From Gordonia paraffinivorans NBRC 108238 (GTDB taxonomy: Bacteria; Actinomycetota; Actinomycetes; Mycobacteriales; Mycobacteriaceae): 64,000 bases of DNA. Under the pieces are notes generated by a model. It saw only the letters and a program-made list of their open reading frames with translations. It did not search any database and was not told the DNA's origin. A program made the translations under genes and the position numbers. How positions within the stretch are numbered: position 1 is the stretch's first letter; each line of letters opens with the position of its first letter. The DNA is taken from NCBI RefSeq assembly GCF_000344155.1, contig NZ_BAOQ01000022.1, positions 46,468 through 110,467 on the forward strand, in the 5' to 3' direction. Below, in pieces: positions 21,918-30,212 of this stretch.

Positions 21918-21996
21918 CATTCCTGGTGGCCTTGCCGGCGTGAGCCGCGTCCGGGACGCGTGCCACATGCCGGTAAAGCACGCGGGGTCAGGGCGA

Positions 21997-23475
21997 TCAG
22001 GCGAACCGGGACATCTTCGCGACCGGGTTCGGTCCCTCACGCGCGTCGAGGACGAACAGATACGGCCCGACGATGCGCACGTTGACCTCGTCGGCGCTGC
22101 GGGTCTCCTTGAGTCGCCACACCGGTCGGCCGGTCTTCGGGTCGTAGGCGGTGAACGCGGGCGGTCCGGGTTCATCGCGACGGGCGTCGCCCTCGAAGAT
22201 CAGGCGGTTGCCGTCGAAGGCGTCGAACCGCTGGTAGATGCTCATCAGGATCGGCGGGCCGGGCTCCCCCGTGGTGGCGTCGAAGAACGTCCACTCGTAC
22301 CCCTGCGGGTCGGCGAGCCGTTGCATCGCGACGTACCGGCCGCCGAGCAGTTCGATGTCGTGGCCGTGGTAGGCGTCGGCCGACCACAGCAGCTTCTTCT
22401 GGCCGGAGGACACCGCGCCGACGATGTCGTTGTCGGACTTGTCCTCGCCCTCGACCGCGATGAGATCGGTCTCGGTCGCCACGGGCCAGATGTCGGCGAC
22501 CGCGACGTCCTTGAGCTCCGCGGTCTGGACCCCGTAGCTGTTGAACAGCCTCAGGGTGCGCCGCGGATAGTCGGTGACGCTGACCGCGAATCCGGTTCCG
22601 GTGGCGGCCACGCCGAGCCGCACGCCGCTCGACGTGGTCTCGTCCTTCGGTTTCGTCGCGGGATCGTCGGCGGAATCGTAGAGAATCTCACCGGTCGGCA
22701 GGGACATGGCACGGACACCGGTCCGGTCGTCGCCGGCCACGACCACGTTGCCCGCCTCCGAGACCGCGGCATGGGAGTAGTCGACGGGGAGGGTCTGCGA
22801 CCAGCGCTTCCCGCCCGCGGAGTCGAACCGGGTGAGGGTCTCGGTCTTGGTCGTCCGCCCCTCGTCGTCCTTCTGATAGACGGCGGTGGTGACCAGGAAG
22901 CCGTCGCCGGCCCGGTCGATCCGGCCGTTGCCGAACTCGGCCGACGCCGTGCCGGTCACCTTGCCCGACCCGGGGTCGAGGAAAGCGACCTCGGTGGCCT
23001 TCTCGTCGTCATCCGTCGTCTGGACGCAGGCCAGCTTGTCGTCCCGGCTCAGCGCGCAGCCGTTCGCCCGAAACTCCGAGGCCCCCGGCCACAACGGCTT
23101 TCCGCTCGCGGGATCGAGCGCGATGACCGCCGCGGGATCACCCAGCCCGGGCAGGCCGGCTGCGACGATCATCCGGTCGTTCGCGTCGAACGGGATCAGG
23201 TACAGCACCGGCGCAGAGTCGCCGACCTGTGATCCCGAACCGAAGACCGAGTCGGCGGTGACCTCCCATTTCCGGCCGGGCGGGCCGGGCAGCGGTTCGA
23301 CGGACGGGTCGTCGCCCGGTTCACCGGCGAGCGCCGCGTACTGACCCGGCAGCGTCGCCGAGCCATGCACCGACTGCGGCACCACCAGCGACACCACGAG
23401 CGCACACGTCACCGCGATCACCCCGATGGCGACCGCTGCGACCCCGCTCAGAATCCCTTTACGCCTGTCGGCCAT
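21997..23475 (-). CDS. PQQ-like beta-propeller membrane-anchored protein
   Basis: A 492-aa protein with one N-terminal signal/anchor helix (about 8-35, VAAVAIGVIAVTCALVVSLVV) and an extracytoplasmic region made of repeated blades such as ALDPASGKPLW, VAFLDPGSGKVTG and TAYDPKTGRPVWRL, typical of PQQ/WD40-like propellers without catalytic signatures. It is a tandem paralogue of the gene directly upstream: both have SEFRANGCALSRDDKLAC or the equivalent, plus the same C-terminal order VGPYLF/VGPYLM. Its ATG directly abuts the upstream stop TAG, so the pair is cotranscribed. Function unknown; a sensor or envelope scaffold role is possible. Confidence 0.8.
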   Translation of the reverse strand: MADRRKGILSGVAAVAIGVIAVTCALVVSLVVPQSVHGSATLPGQYAALAGEPGDDPSVEPLPGPPGRKWEVTADSVFGSGSQVGDSAPVLYLIPFDANDRMIVAAGLPGLGDPAAVIALDPASGKPLWPGASEFRANGCALSRDDKLACVQTTDDDEKATEVAFLDPGSGKVTGTASAEFGNGRIDRAGDGFLVTTAVYQKDDEGRTTKTETLTRFDSAGGKRWSQTLPVDYSHAAVSEAGNVVVAGDDRTGVRAMSLPTGEILYDSADDPATKPKDETTSSGVRLGVAATGTGFAVSVTDYPRRTLRLFNSYGVQTAELKDVAVADIWPVATETDLIAVEGEDKSDNDIVGAVSSGQKKLLWSADAYHGHDIELLGGRYVAMQRLADPQGYEWTFFDATTGEPGPPILMSIYQRFDAFDGNRLIFEGDARRDEPGPPAFTAYDPKTGRPVWRLKETRSADEVNVRIVGPYLFVLDAREGPNPVAKMSRFA

Positions 23476-24897
23476 CTACGCACCCAATCTGCTGATCGTC
23501 GCCTGTCCCGCGTCGCCTGATCTCGTGTGCATCAGGTACGGCCCGACGAACTCGTACTCGCGTTCCTCCCCGCCGGCGTTCCCGATCTCCCACACCTGAC
23601 GGCCCGATGCCAGGTCGCAGGCGAACAGGTACGGGACGCCGGAGTTCGATCCGGCGCGGTCGGCGAAGAAGCCGCGTGTCCCGTCGAATGCCAGGAGCAC
23701 GGTCGGTCCCGCCGCGATGGACCGTGTCCGGGTGGGGCTCTGCGTGTCGAAGTCCAGCCAGTCCTCGTCGCGACCGGACCGGAGACCGACGAGGAACCGT
23801 TCCCCGAGGATCTGCTCACGGATCACGCTGTCTCGGCTCGGCGTGGCGGCGACGACCTCGAACGTGACGGTGGACGCCACCCCGAGCGTCCGCTGATGGT
23901 CGTCGTCGGTGCCCTCGACCGGGATCAGGTCTCCTTCCGAACCCTGCGGCATGAAAGCGAGCACCACGCCCTCGATCACCCCGCGCCTGGTGCCCTTGCT
24001 GTCGTAGACCGTGACGGTCTTCGCGTCTCCGCGGATGCTCACGGCGAAACCGGTCCGCACGGGCGCGACCTCGACGAGGGGCGACGAGATCCTGCTCGGG
24101 GTGTTCTTCAGGTCCTCGGTGGAGTCGTAGACGAGGTCACCGCTGTCGAGTGCGTACACCTGCACTCGACGTCCGAAGTCGCGTACGGCGACCACGTTCC
24201 CGGCCTCGGACAGCGCCGGGTCGTCGAACCCCGGCGGGGGCTTGTGCTCCCAGGTGCGCGAACCGTCGGAACTGAACCACGTCAGCGTCAGCGCGTAATG
24301 CGCGTCCTTGTGGACGAACTGCTTGGTCGTGACGAGGAAGCCCTTGCCCGCGGACACCAGAGCCGGCCCGGTGGGATTCTCCCCTCCGGCGATCGTCCGG
24401 GTTCCGGTCACCTGACCGGACCCGGCATCGATGAAACCGATCTCCGAGGTCGCCCGGTCGGCGCCACGACGTATGCACGCCAGTCGCCCGTCACGGCTGA
24501 AGACGCACTCCTCCGCACGGAAGTCCGACACCTTCGGCCACTTCTTCTTCCCGGTCTTGGCGTCGAATGCCATCAGGGCGGTCTCGGTGACCTGCCGCGG
24601 GCCGCCGACGACGATCGAGGTGTTCGCCGCGAGGACCGCGGGACGCCGTGACTTGGTATCCTGCGTGTCGGCCGGCACGTCGATGTCGGACATCGACACC
24701 GTCCACCGCGGTGTCGGCGTCGTCGCCAGCGGCACGACGTCCGGATACGGGTCCTCGGTCGCCTCGGCGGGAGCGGCCGCCACCGCCGCGCCGTCCAGGG
24801 TTCGAGGAACCGCGAGCGTCACGACCAGACCGGCGACCACCCCAGAACACCGACCGCAAAGCACGCAAAAGCCCCGAGATCCCCCGCATGCGCCCAT
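23476..24897 (-). CDS. PQQ-like beta-propeller protein, tandem paralogue with probable 5' frameshift
   Basis: A 473-aa reading from ATG 24897 with blades MAFDAKTGKKKWPK, GFIDAGSGQVTG and LASGRQVWEIG, similar to its downstream neighbour. The first 20 residues read as an odd Cys-rich stretch (CGGSRGFCVLCGRCSG) instead of a membrane anchor. In another frame the same DNA encodes AFACFAVGVL, and adding one G to the GGGG run at 24840-24843 joins it to VVAGLVVTLAVPR, giving an anchor that aligns gap-free with AIGVIAVTCALVVSLVVPQ of the paralogue. The start would then be GTG at 24905. Either the gene has a real 1-nt deletion or the assembly dropped a G. As it stands, the short remaining hydrophobic stretch may still anchor it. 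Confidence 0.7.
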   Translation of the reverse strand: MGACGGSRGFCVLCGRCSGVVAGLVVTLAVPRTLDGAAVAAAPAEATEDPYPDVVPLATTPTPRWTVSMSDIDVPADTQDTKSRRPAVLAANTSIVVGGPRQVTETALMAFDAKTGKKKWPKVSDFRAEECVFSRDGRLACIRRGADRATSEIGFIDAGSGQVTGTRTIAGGENPTGPALVSAGKGFLVTTKQFVHKDAHYALTLTWFSSDGSRTWEHKPPPGFDDPALSEAGNVVAVRDFGRRVQVYALDSGDLVYDSTEDLKNTPSRISSPLVEVAPVRTGFAVSIRGDAKTVTVYDSKGTRRGVIEGVVLAFMPQGSEGDLIPVEGTDDDHQRTLGVASTVTFEVVAATPSRDSVIREQILGERFLVGLRSGRDEDWLDFDTQSPTRTRSIAAGPTVLLAFDGTRGFFADRAGSNSGVPYLFACDLASGRQVWEIGNAGGEEREYEFVGPYLMHTRSGDAGQATISRLGA

Positions 24898-24960
24898 CGA
24901 ATCACATGCGGGCGTCCGCACTGTCACCCATATCCACAGGCGACGGGCGTCACACGCCCT

Positions 24961-25476
24961 CTATCGGGTTCGGACGATCGCCGTCCCGGTGGCGCGGTCG
25001 TGCATCGCGCGGCCGTTGTAGTCGTTGATGAGGGCGGGCACCAGGAACACCATCAGCAACTGCCGGAAGAACGCGCGCACGACGCCGACCGCGGCCGGCG
25101 GTTCCTTGCCGGTGGCCTCGGCGGTGTTGCGCTCCGGCCCGTAGTCGACGCGGGCGACGCGCATGCCCATCACGTACTGGCCCGGGGTGAACCCGAAGAG
25201 GGTCACCGCGAAGACGCCCATCACGAACCAGATGATCAGCTGGGCACCGGCGAGGCTCGAGGACAGCAGGTTCCCGCCGACGAAGATCAGGGCGAGGCCG
25301 CCCGCGATCAGCCAGTCGACGAGCAGGCCCATGACCCGCGGCCATCCGGTGGCCAGCGATCCGGGGCCGGATGCGGGCAGACCGAGGTCCTGGCCCCGGT
25401 ACTCGTTGTCGACGCCGGCGCCGGGACCGATCTGCGGCCCCGACAACCAGGAACCGGTGACACGTCCCATGCTCAT
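24961..25476 (-). CDS. RDD family membrane protein
   Basis: A 171-aa membrane protein equivalent to Rv2219A. The RDD domain occupies about residues 44-165: an initial WPRVMGLLVDWLIAGG (RxxxxxxD form), two hydrophobic helices, then GFTPGQYVMGMRVARVD, the conserved loop, and a last helix. Function unknown; some RDD proteins are linked to Na+/H+ exchange. ATG at 25476 has GAGGAG 4-5 nt upstream. It lies 63 nt upstream of the PQQ-like pair on the same strand and may be transcribed with them. Confidence 0.82.
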   Translation of the reverse strand: MSMGRVTGSWLSGPQIGPGAGVDNEYRGQDLGLPASGPGSLATGWPRVMGLLVDWLIAGGLALIFVGGNLLSSSLAGAQLIIWFVMGVFAVTLFGFTPGQYVMGMRVARVDYGPERNTAEATGKEPPAAVGVVRAFFRQLLMVFLVPALINDYNGRAMHDRATGTAIVRTR

Positions 25477-25656
25477 GACTCCTCTCGCGACCCGACCCGG
25501 GTCCCGGGCCCGCGACGACCGCGTCGTGCTTTGGGTCCATCGTAGTCACGGGCCTTTCCAGACCTCCCGCGCACGCCTTCCAGCACGGCTAGGGTGGGTT
25601 TCGCCGAGTATCTTTTCCCGCGTCCGGACCACTGTGTGGTGAAGCACATCCGGTGT

Positions 25657-25694
25657 GTAACACGGGGGAAACACGGACTTGACGCATGGGCAAC
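25657..25694 (+). promoter_or_regulatory. Complete GlnR box upstream of glnA1
   Basis: Four 5-nt half-sites, GTAAC, GAAAC, TTGAC and GCAAC, are separated by exactly 6 nt each. This is the a1-b1-a2-b2 layout of the actinobacterial nitrogen regulator GlnR (consensus GTnAC-n6-GAAAC twice). The first pair matches perfectly, the second imperfectly. It lies about 105 nt before the glnA1 start in a 322-nt intergenic region that otherwise holds no gene. Confidence 0.85.
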
Positions 25695-25798
25695 TTCACC
25701 TCCATACGGTTGCCGCTGAGATCCGCTGCTGTCGGCGGCGGATGTGTGTGGCGCGTCAGCTCGAACTGACCACCCGATCACGAAGGAGTCACCGCACG

Positions 25799-27232
25799 GT
25801 GTACAGCAGTAAAGAAGAACTACTCGAGGGCATCAAGAAGGAAGGTGTCGAGTACGTCGACATCCGTTTCTGCGACCTGCCCGGTGTCATGCAGCACTTC
25901 TCGATCCCGGCCTCGGCCTTCGACGAGAGCGTGTTCGAGGACGGCCTCGCGTTCGACGGCTCGTCGGTGCGGGGCTTCCAGTCCATCAACGAGTCGGACA
26001 TGATGCTGCTGCCCGACCCGGCCACCGCGCGGATCGATCCCTTCCGCAAGGCGAAGACGATGAACATCAGCTTCTTCGTCCACGATCCGTTCACCCGCGA
26101 GGCCTACAGCCGCGACCCGCGCAACGTCGCCCGCAAGGCCGAGGACTACCTCGCCTCCACCGGCATCGCCGACACCTGCTTCTTCGGCGCCGAGGCCGAG
26201 TTCTACATCTTCGACTCGGTGTCCTTCGGCTCGGAGATGAACGGCACCTTCTACGAGATCGAGTCGGAGTCGGGCTGGTGGAACACCGCCTCGCCGACCG
26301 ATCCGGACGGCAGCCCGAACCTGGGCTACAAGGTCCGCCCGAAGGGTGGCTACTTCCCGGTCGCGCCGTACGACCACTACGTCGACCTGCGCGACGAGAT
26401 GTCGACCAACCTGCAGCAGGCGGGCTTCGAGCTCGAGCGCGGCCACCACGAGGTCGGCACCGGCGGCCAGGCCGAGATCAACTACAAGTTCAACACGCTG
26501 CTGCACGCCGCGGACGACGTCCAGCTGTTCAAGTACATCATCAAGAACACCGCGTGGCAGAACGGCAAGTCGGTCACCTTCATGCCGAAGCCGCTCTTCG
26601 GTGACAACGGCTCGGGCATGCACGCCCACCAGTCGCTGTGGAAGGACGGCAAGCCGCTGTTCCACGACGAGGCCGGCTACGCAGGCCTGTCGGACATCGC
26701 CCGCTACTACATCGGCGGCATCCTGCACCACGCCCCGTCGCTGCTGGCGTTCACCAACCCGACGATCAACTCCTACAAGCGTCTGGTCCCGGGTTACGAG
26801 GCCCCGATCAACCTGGTCTACAGCCAGCGCAACCGCTCGGCCTGTGTCCGCATCCCGATCACCGGCAACAACCCGAAGGCCAAGCGCATCGAGTTCCGTT
26901 GCCCGGACAGCTCCGGCAACCCGTACCTGGCCTTCGCCGCCATGATGATGGCCGGCCTGGACGGCATCAAGAACAAGATCGAGCCGCACGAGCCGGTCGA
27001 CAAGGACCTCTACGAGCTCCCGCCGGAGGAGGCCAAGGGCATCCCGCAGGCCCCGACCTCGCTGGCCGCGGTCATCGACCGCCTCGAGGAGGACCACGAG
27101 TACCTCACCGCCGGCGGCGTCTTCACCGAGGACCTCATCGAGACCTGGATCGCTCTCAAGCGCGAGAACGAGATCGAGCCGGTCCAGATCCGTCCTCACC
27201 CGTACGAGTTCGCTCTGTACTACGACTGCTGA
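25799..27232 (+). CDS. glnA1: Glutamine synthetase, type I-beta (adenylylation-regulated)
   Basis: Condenses glutamate and ammonia to glutamine; the main nitrogen-assimilation enzyme. The 477-aa protein has the N-terminal [17 protein letters not shown], the [10 protein letters not shown] metal site, [12 protein letters not shown], the ATP-site [12 protein letters not shown] and NRSACVRIP. Tyr405 in DLYELP is the expected adenylylation site for GlnE, encoded 11 kb away. GTG at 25799 follows GAAGGAG by about 10 nt and matches the start of mycobacterial GlnA1; the frame is open 40 codons further but runs through the GlnR region. Nitrogen control by GlnR is indicated by the upstream box. Confidence 0.95.
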   Translation: MYSSKEELLEGIKKEGVEYVDIRFCDLPGVMQHFSIPASAFDESVFEDGLAFDGSSVRGFQSINESDMMLLPDPATARIDPFRKAKTMNISFFVHDPFTREAYSRDPRNVARKAEDYLASTGIADTCFFGAEAEFYIFDSVSFGSEMNGTFYEIESESGWWNTASPTDPDGSPNLGYKVRPKGGYFPVAPYDHYVDLRDEMSTNLQQAGFELERGHHEVGTGGQAEINYKFNTLLHAADDVQLFKYIIKNTAWQNGKSVTFMPKPLFGDNGSGMHAHQSLWKDGKPLFHDEAGYAGLSDIARYYIGGILHHAPSLLAFTNPTINSYKRLVPGYEAPINLVYSQRNRSACVRIPITGNNPKAKRIEFRCPDSSGNPYLAFAAMMMAGLDGIKNKIEPHEPVDKDLYELPPEEAKGIPQAPTSLAAVIDRLEEDHEYLTAGGVFTEDLIETWIALKRENEIEPVQIRPHPYEFALYYDC

Positions 27233-27272
27233 TCTGAGTCGCGTCTGATCTGATTCAGAGCCTCCAGACCGC

Positions 27273-27330
27273 AAACGAGTCGGCCCGCTCCGCGATCACT
27301 CTTCCGATCGCCGAGCGGGCCGACTTGTTT
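27273..27330 (+). terminator. Long-stem terminator of glnA1
   Basis: An 18-nt stem (27273-27290 with 27313-27330) containing a perfect GTCGGCCCGCTC/GAGCGGGCCGAC core, extended inward by GCGATC/GATCGC, ending in TTGTTTGTCTT. A strong hairpin 40 nt after the stop and the last clearly ancestral element before the inserted island. Confidence 0.88.
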
Positions 27331-27567
27331 GTCTTCGCCCAGGAGGCCGCTCGTATCGAGCACTACGCCCACAGAAGAAGGACGCCCCCCGGGCCGAACC
27401 GGAAAGACCATTTGCGCGACGGAAGAACTGTAGACAGGAACATCCATCGCCTGACGACTCTGTTGCCTTGGGTCCCGCACACGGACGAGCTACACCCGCA
27501 GATCACCCGACATCACAGACCGTGAACCATGGCCCACTATCTTCCGGACCGTTTATTCGATAAACAC

Positions 27568-27596
27568 TTGTGCAGTAGTTAAACGGCGTATACACT
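27568..27596 (+). promoter_or_regulatory. Promoter of the NYN / methylase-like operon
   Basis: TTGTGC (-35, 27568-27573), a 17-nt spacer and TACACT (-10, 27591-27596), followed by 7 nt and the ATG. A near-palindrome TTTAT-TCG-ATAAA at 27552-27564 just upstream could bind a regulator. Confidence 0.65.
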
Positions 27597-27603
27597 CGGA
27601 GCC

Positions 27604-28140
27604 ATGACAGCAACGAGTACACAGATTTCCCGGCCCGTGCGCGTTCGTGCCCGCAAAGTCCGCCACGAGGCGGCGCGCAGACGATCGCAAGGAAGGCGCC
27701 TCGTACTGATCGACATCGAGAGCATCTCGGGAGGGGGGATCCGAACCCTCGCCGAGGCCGAGTGGGCGCACCGAATGCTCAGCGCCGCCATCGGGTTCGG
27801 CGATCAAGAGCAGGTGATCATCGGAGTAAGCAAGGCCGGTGCCGTCAACACCTGGCCGATATGGTCGTCGGCTCGCCATGTCCTGGGAAGCGGGATCGAC
27901 GGCGCAGACCACGCTCTTCTAGAAGTCCTGCGTGGTGAAAACATTGCCGACCGATTCGACGAGGTCGTCCTCGCCTCCGGAGATGGAATCTTCGCCGACG
28001 CCGTGGCCACACTCGGGATTCACGGAGTTAGCGTCACCGTCGTGGCACATCGAAGCTCGCTGGCCAAGAAGCTGCAGATGGCCGCCTCGCGCACCCTGAC
28101 CTTTTCCAATAGCAAGAACAACACCGAAGGTGCAGCATGA
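27604..28140 (+). CDS. NYN-domain (PIN-like, LabA/DUF88 type) nuclease-like protein
   Basis: A 178-aa protein. After a basic N-terminal tail (RVRARKVRHEAARRRSQGR), residues about 32-165 resemble NYN/PIN-like RNases: the first acidic motif in LVLIDIESIS, an ADHALLEVL helix with a conserved Asp, VVLASGDGIFADAV with the SGD-D acidic pair, and VTVVAHRSSLAKKL. These acidic residues are where NYN proteins bind Mg2+ for RNA cleavage. The assignment is from motif pattern, not alignment. Its stop overlaps the next ATG (ATGA), so it is translationally coupled to the methylase-like protein. The TACACT box 7 nt upstream predicts a leaderless mRNA. A role as effector of a defence module is inference. Confidence 0.7.
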   Translation: MTATSTQISRPVRVRARKVRHEAARRRSQGRRLVLIDIESISGGGIRTLAEAEWAHRMLSAAIGFGDQEQVIIGVSKAGAVNTWPIWSSARHVLGSGIDGADHALLEVLRGENIADRFDEVVLASGDGIFADAVATLGIHGVSVTVVAHRSSLAKKLQMAASRTLTFSNSKNNTEGAA

Positions 28141-30089
28141 ACAGCCCGTCCCCCAATTCACCGGCCCTCGTCTCCGCGAGTGATATCGCGGAGCTCGCTG
28201 GCGTGTCCCGCGGAGCAGTGAGCAACTGGCGTCGCCGACACGAGAACTTCCCGCAGCAGGTCGCCGGCACCAAGACCAAGCCTCTGTACGCACTCCCCGA
28301 TGTGAAGACCTGGCTCGCCAACCAGGGTTACGCCGTCGACCAAGTGCCGACCGAAGCCAAGGTGTGGGCCGCGCTCAACACCCTTCGCGGCCGGTACACA
28401 CCAGAGCAGACGGCCACCATCGCGATCGCCCTCGTCAGCGAGCGAGTCATGGGAAAACACGCCCCGGCGTGGCTGACTCATCAATTGTCGAACCTGACAT
28501 CGGCTCCGCACGCCGACCCGAACCGGATCGGCCAACTCCGGGAGGTGGTCGATTCGGTCGACGAATCCGAGTTGGCGTTGGTCGTCGACTTCATCCTCGA
28601 ACGAAGTGCGCGCGAATCCGGACGGATGGCCGGCGAGCAAGGGTTCATTGGGTCCCGCACGAGCAACCTCCTCGCCTCCGTCGCTTCAAACCATCCCGGC
28701 GGCGTAGCGTACGACCCCGCATGCGGGATCGCTACGGCACTGGTTGAGCTTGCCGAGACCGGTGCGTTCGACTGCTACATCGGCCACGACATAAATATGC
28801 AGGCCCTGGCCATCGCCGAGGTTCGCTCCACGCTGCACGGGGTACCGCTCTATCTGGAGAATTGTGACGTCCTGCGCAGCGACCCTGACCCAGATCTTCG
28901 AGCTGACGTCGTAGTCGCCGAGCCACCGTTCGGCCTGTCCATCGATATCGATACACGCCTAACTGACCCTAGGTTCGTCTTTGGCGCGCCACCGAAGAAC
29001 TCCAGCGAAACCGCCTGGCTTCAGCACGCCATTGCACACCTGACGGACACGGGTCGCGCGTTCGTCATCACGCCCCACAGTCCGCTCTTCCGCGGTGCAG
29101 CAGAAGAACGGATACGCACCGAGCTTCTGCGTCAGGGCTGCATCGAAACCGTCGTTGGCCTGCCCGCCCGAATGGTCCCCCACACTTCGATCCCGTTGGC
29201 ACTGTGGGTGCTTCGTAGGCCTAATGGCAAGCACTCCGACGTGTTGCTTATCGATGCGTCGGATGACGACGCCCCCGAAAAGCACGTCGCACGCTGGCTA
29301 TCTGATGTTTCCGCACTGGAATCCGTTCCACACGTTCGGATCTCCGTGGACAACCTGATCAGTGACGGGGCAAGTCTGCTGCCGCAACGCTGGCTCGCCA
29401 CCTACGAGCGAACCCCTGAAGACGTGCGCGGCGACTTCGCCAATGCCACCAGAACAATGCGAAAGGCCACGGAGTCCCTGGACGAAGCCTCTAGGAGGAT
29501 CTCGTTCAGACCAGACGCCCCGTCGCGCACCCTATCAATCGGGGACCTCATCCGCGAGGGCGTTCTCCAGCGCATTCGAAACCGCGCACCTCACGACGGC
29601 GGCGACGAGCTCAAAGCCGTCGTGGTGGGTGCACACGCAATCACCTCCCGAACTCTTCCCAGTCCGCAGACTCCAGCGCGGGTCCCCGAAGGCGTCGAGT
29701 TGACCAAACCGTCGGACGTCCTGGTTCTCACACAGAGCGGGATCCGTGCACTGGTCGACGACAGTGGTGGCCATGTCCTGTCGCCGGTCGTCGAGCATCT
29801 TCGAGTACGGAAGCCCGAGGTCGTAGACCCGCACTACCTGGCCGCAATGCTCGGCGGCTCCTGGAACACGCGGTTCCTCGCCGGCACCACGATCCAGCGG
29901 GCCAGACTCACGGAGCTCGAGGTTCCGCTGGTCCCGATCGACGACCAGCGACGCATTGTTGCAGCGCTGAATGACGTAGACCGCGTCAGAGAAGCAGCGC
30001 AGGCGATCGTTGAGTCAAGCAAGACTGTCTCTTCCAGCCTGCTGGACGCTGTCCGCTTTAGCGTCTTCCTCGACACCACCGAGCGGTAA
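28137..30089 (+). CDS. HTH + N6-adenine-methylase-like + specificity-like single-chain protein
   Basis: A 650-aa protein in three parts. Residues about 10-65 form an excisionase/MerR-like winged HTH (SASDIAELAGVSRGAVSNWRRRH, then ALPDVKTWLANQ). Residues about 160-400 are a Type I HsdM-like methylase core with motif I DPACGIATAL from D193 and a motif IV reading AEPPFG at 261-266. Families of this type carry N (or D/S) before PP; here it is E262, so methyl transfer may be lost or altered. Residues about 450-650 look like an HsdS half: VLVLTQSGIRALV, HYLAAMLGGSWNTRFL, and the LEVPLVPIDDQRRIVAALNDVDRV coiled-coil pattern. The protein combines modification-like and specificity-like parts without a nuclease and is distinct from the complete hsdM downstream. 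Coupled by ATGA overlap to the NYN gene. Confidence 0.75.
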   Translation: MNSPSPNSPALVSASDIAELAGVSRGAVSNWRRRHENFPQQVAGTKTKPLYALPDVKTWLANQGYAVDQVPTEAKVWAALNTLRGRYTPEQTATIAIALVSERVMGKHAPAWLTHQLSNLTSAPHADPNRIGQLREVVDSVDESELALVVDFILERSARESGRMAGEQGFIGSRTSNLLASVASNHPGGVAYDPACGIATALVELAETGAFDCYIGHDINMQALAIAEVRSTLHGVPLYLENCDVLRSDPDPDLRADVVVAEPPFGLSIDIDTRLTDPRFVFGAPPKNSSETAWLQHAIAHLTDTGRAFVITPHSPLFRGAAEERIRTELLRQGCIETVVGLPARMVPHTSIPLALWVLRRPNGKHSDVLLIDASDDDAPEKHVARWLSDVSALESVPHVRISVDNLISDGASLLPQRWLATYERTPEDVRGDFANATRTMRKATESLDEASRRISFRPDAPSRTLSIGDLIREGVLQRIRNRAPHDGGDELKAVVVGAHAITSRTLPSPQTPARVPEGVELTKPSDVLVLTQSGIRALVDDSGGHVLSPVVEHLRVRKPEVVDPHYLAAMLGGSWNTRFLAGTTIQRARLTELEVPLVPIDDQRRIVAALNDVDRVREAAQAIVESSKTVSSSLLDAVRFSVFLDTTER

Positions 30090-30212
30090 ACATCCACGTC
30101 TCCCTGTGTGGGCAGGCGCCAACGCGTACCTGGCCCACACCGGTTGTGCCCGATGTCAGACTCCCCCATTACCTTGACTGTAACGATCAACTCCCAAAGG
30201 ACTCACCAAGTA

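Noticed and set aside
24491..24889. Alternative N terminus MRGISGLLRALRSVF for the PQQ-like gene
   Set aside because: Joining this frame gives a shorter, charged anchor that aligns poorly with the paralogue; the frame beginning GTG at 24905 aligns without gaps.
30108..30212. Earlier starts for hsdM (30108 or 30153)
   Set aside because: The Type I M family begins at the AAFIWSIANKLRG helix; the upstream residues resemble no family member.
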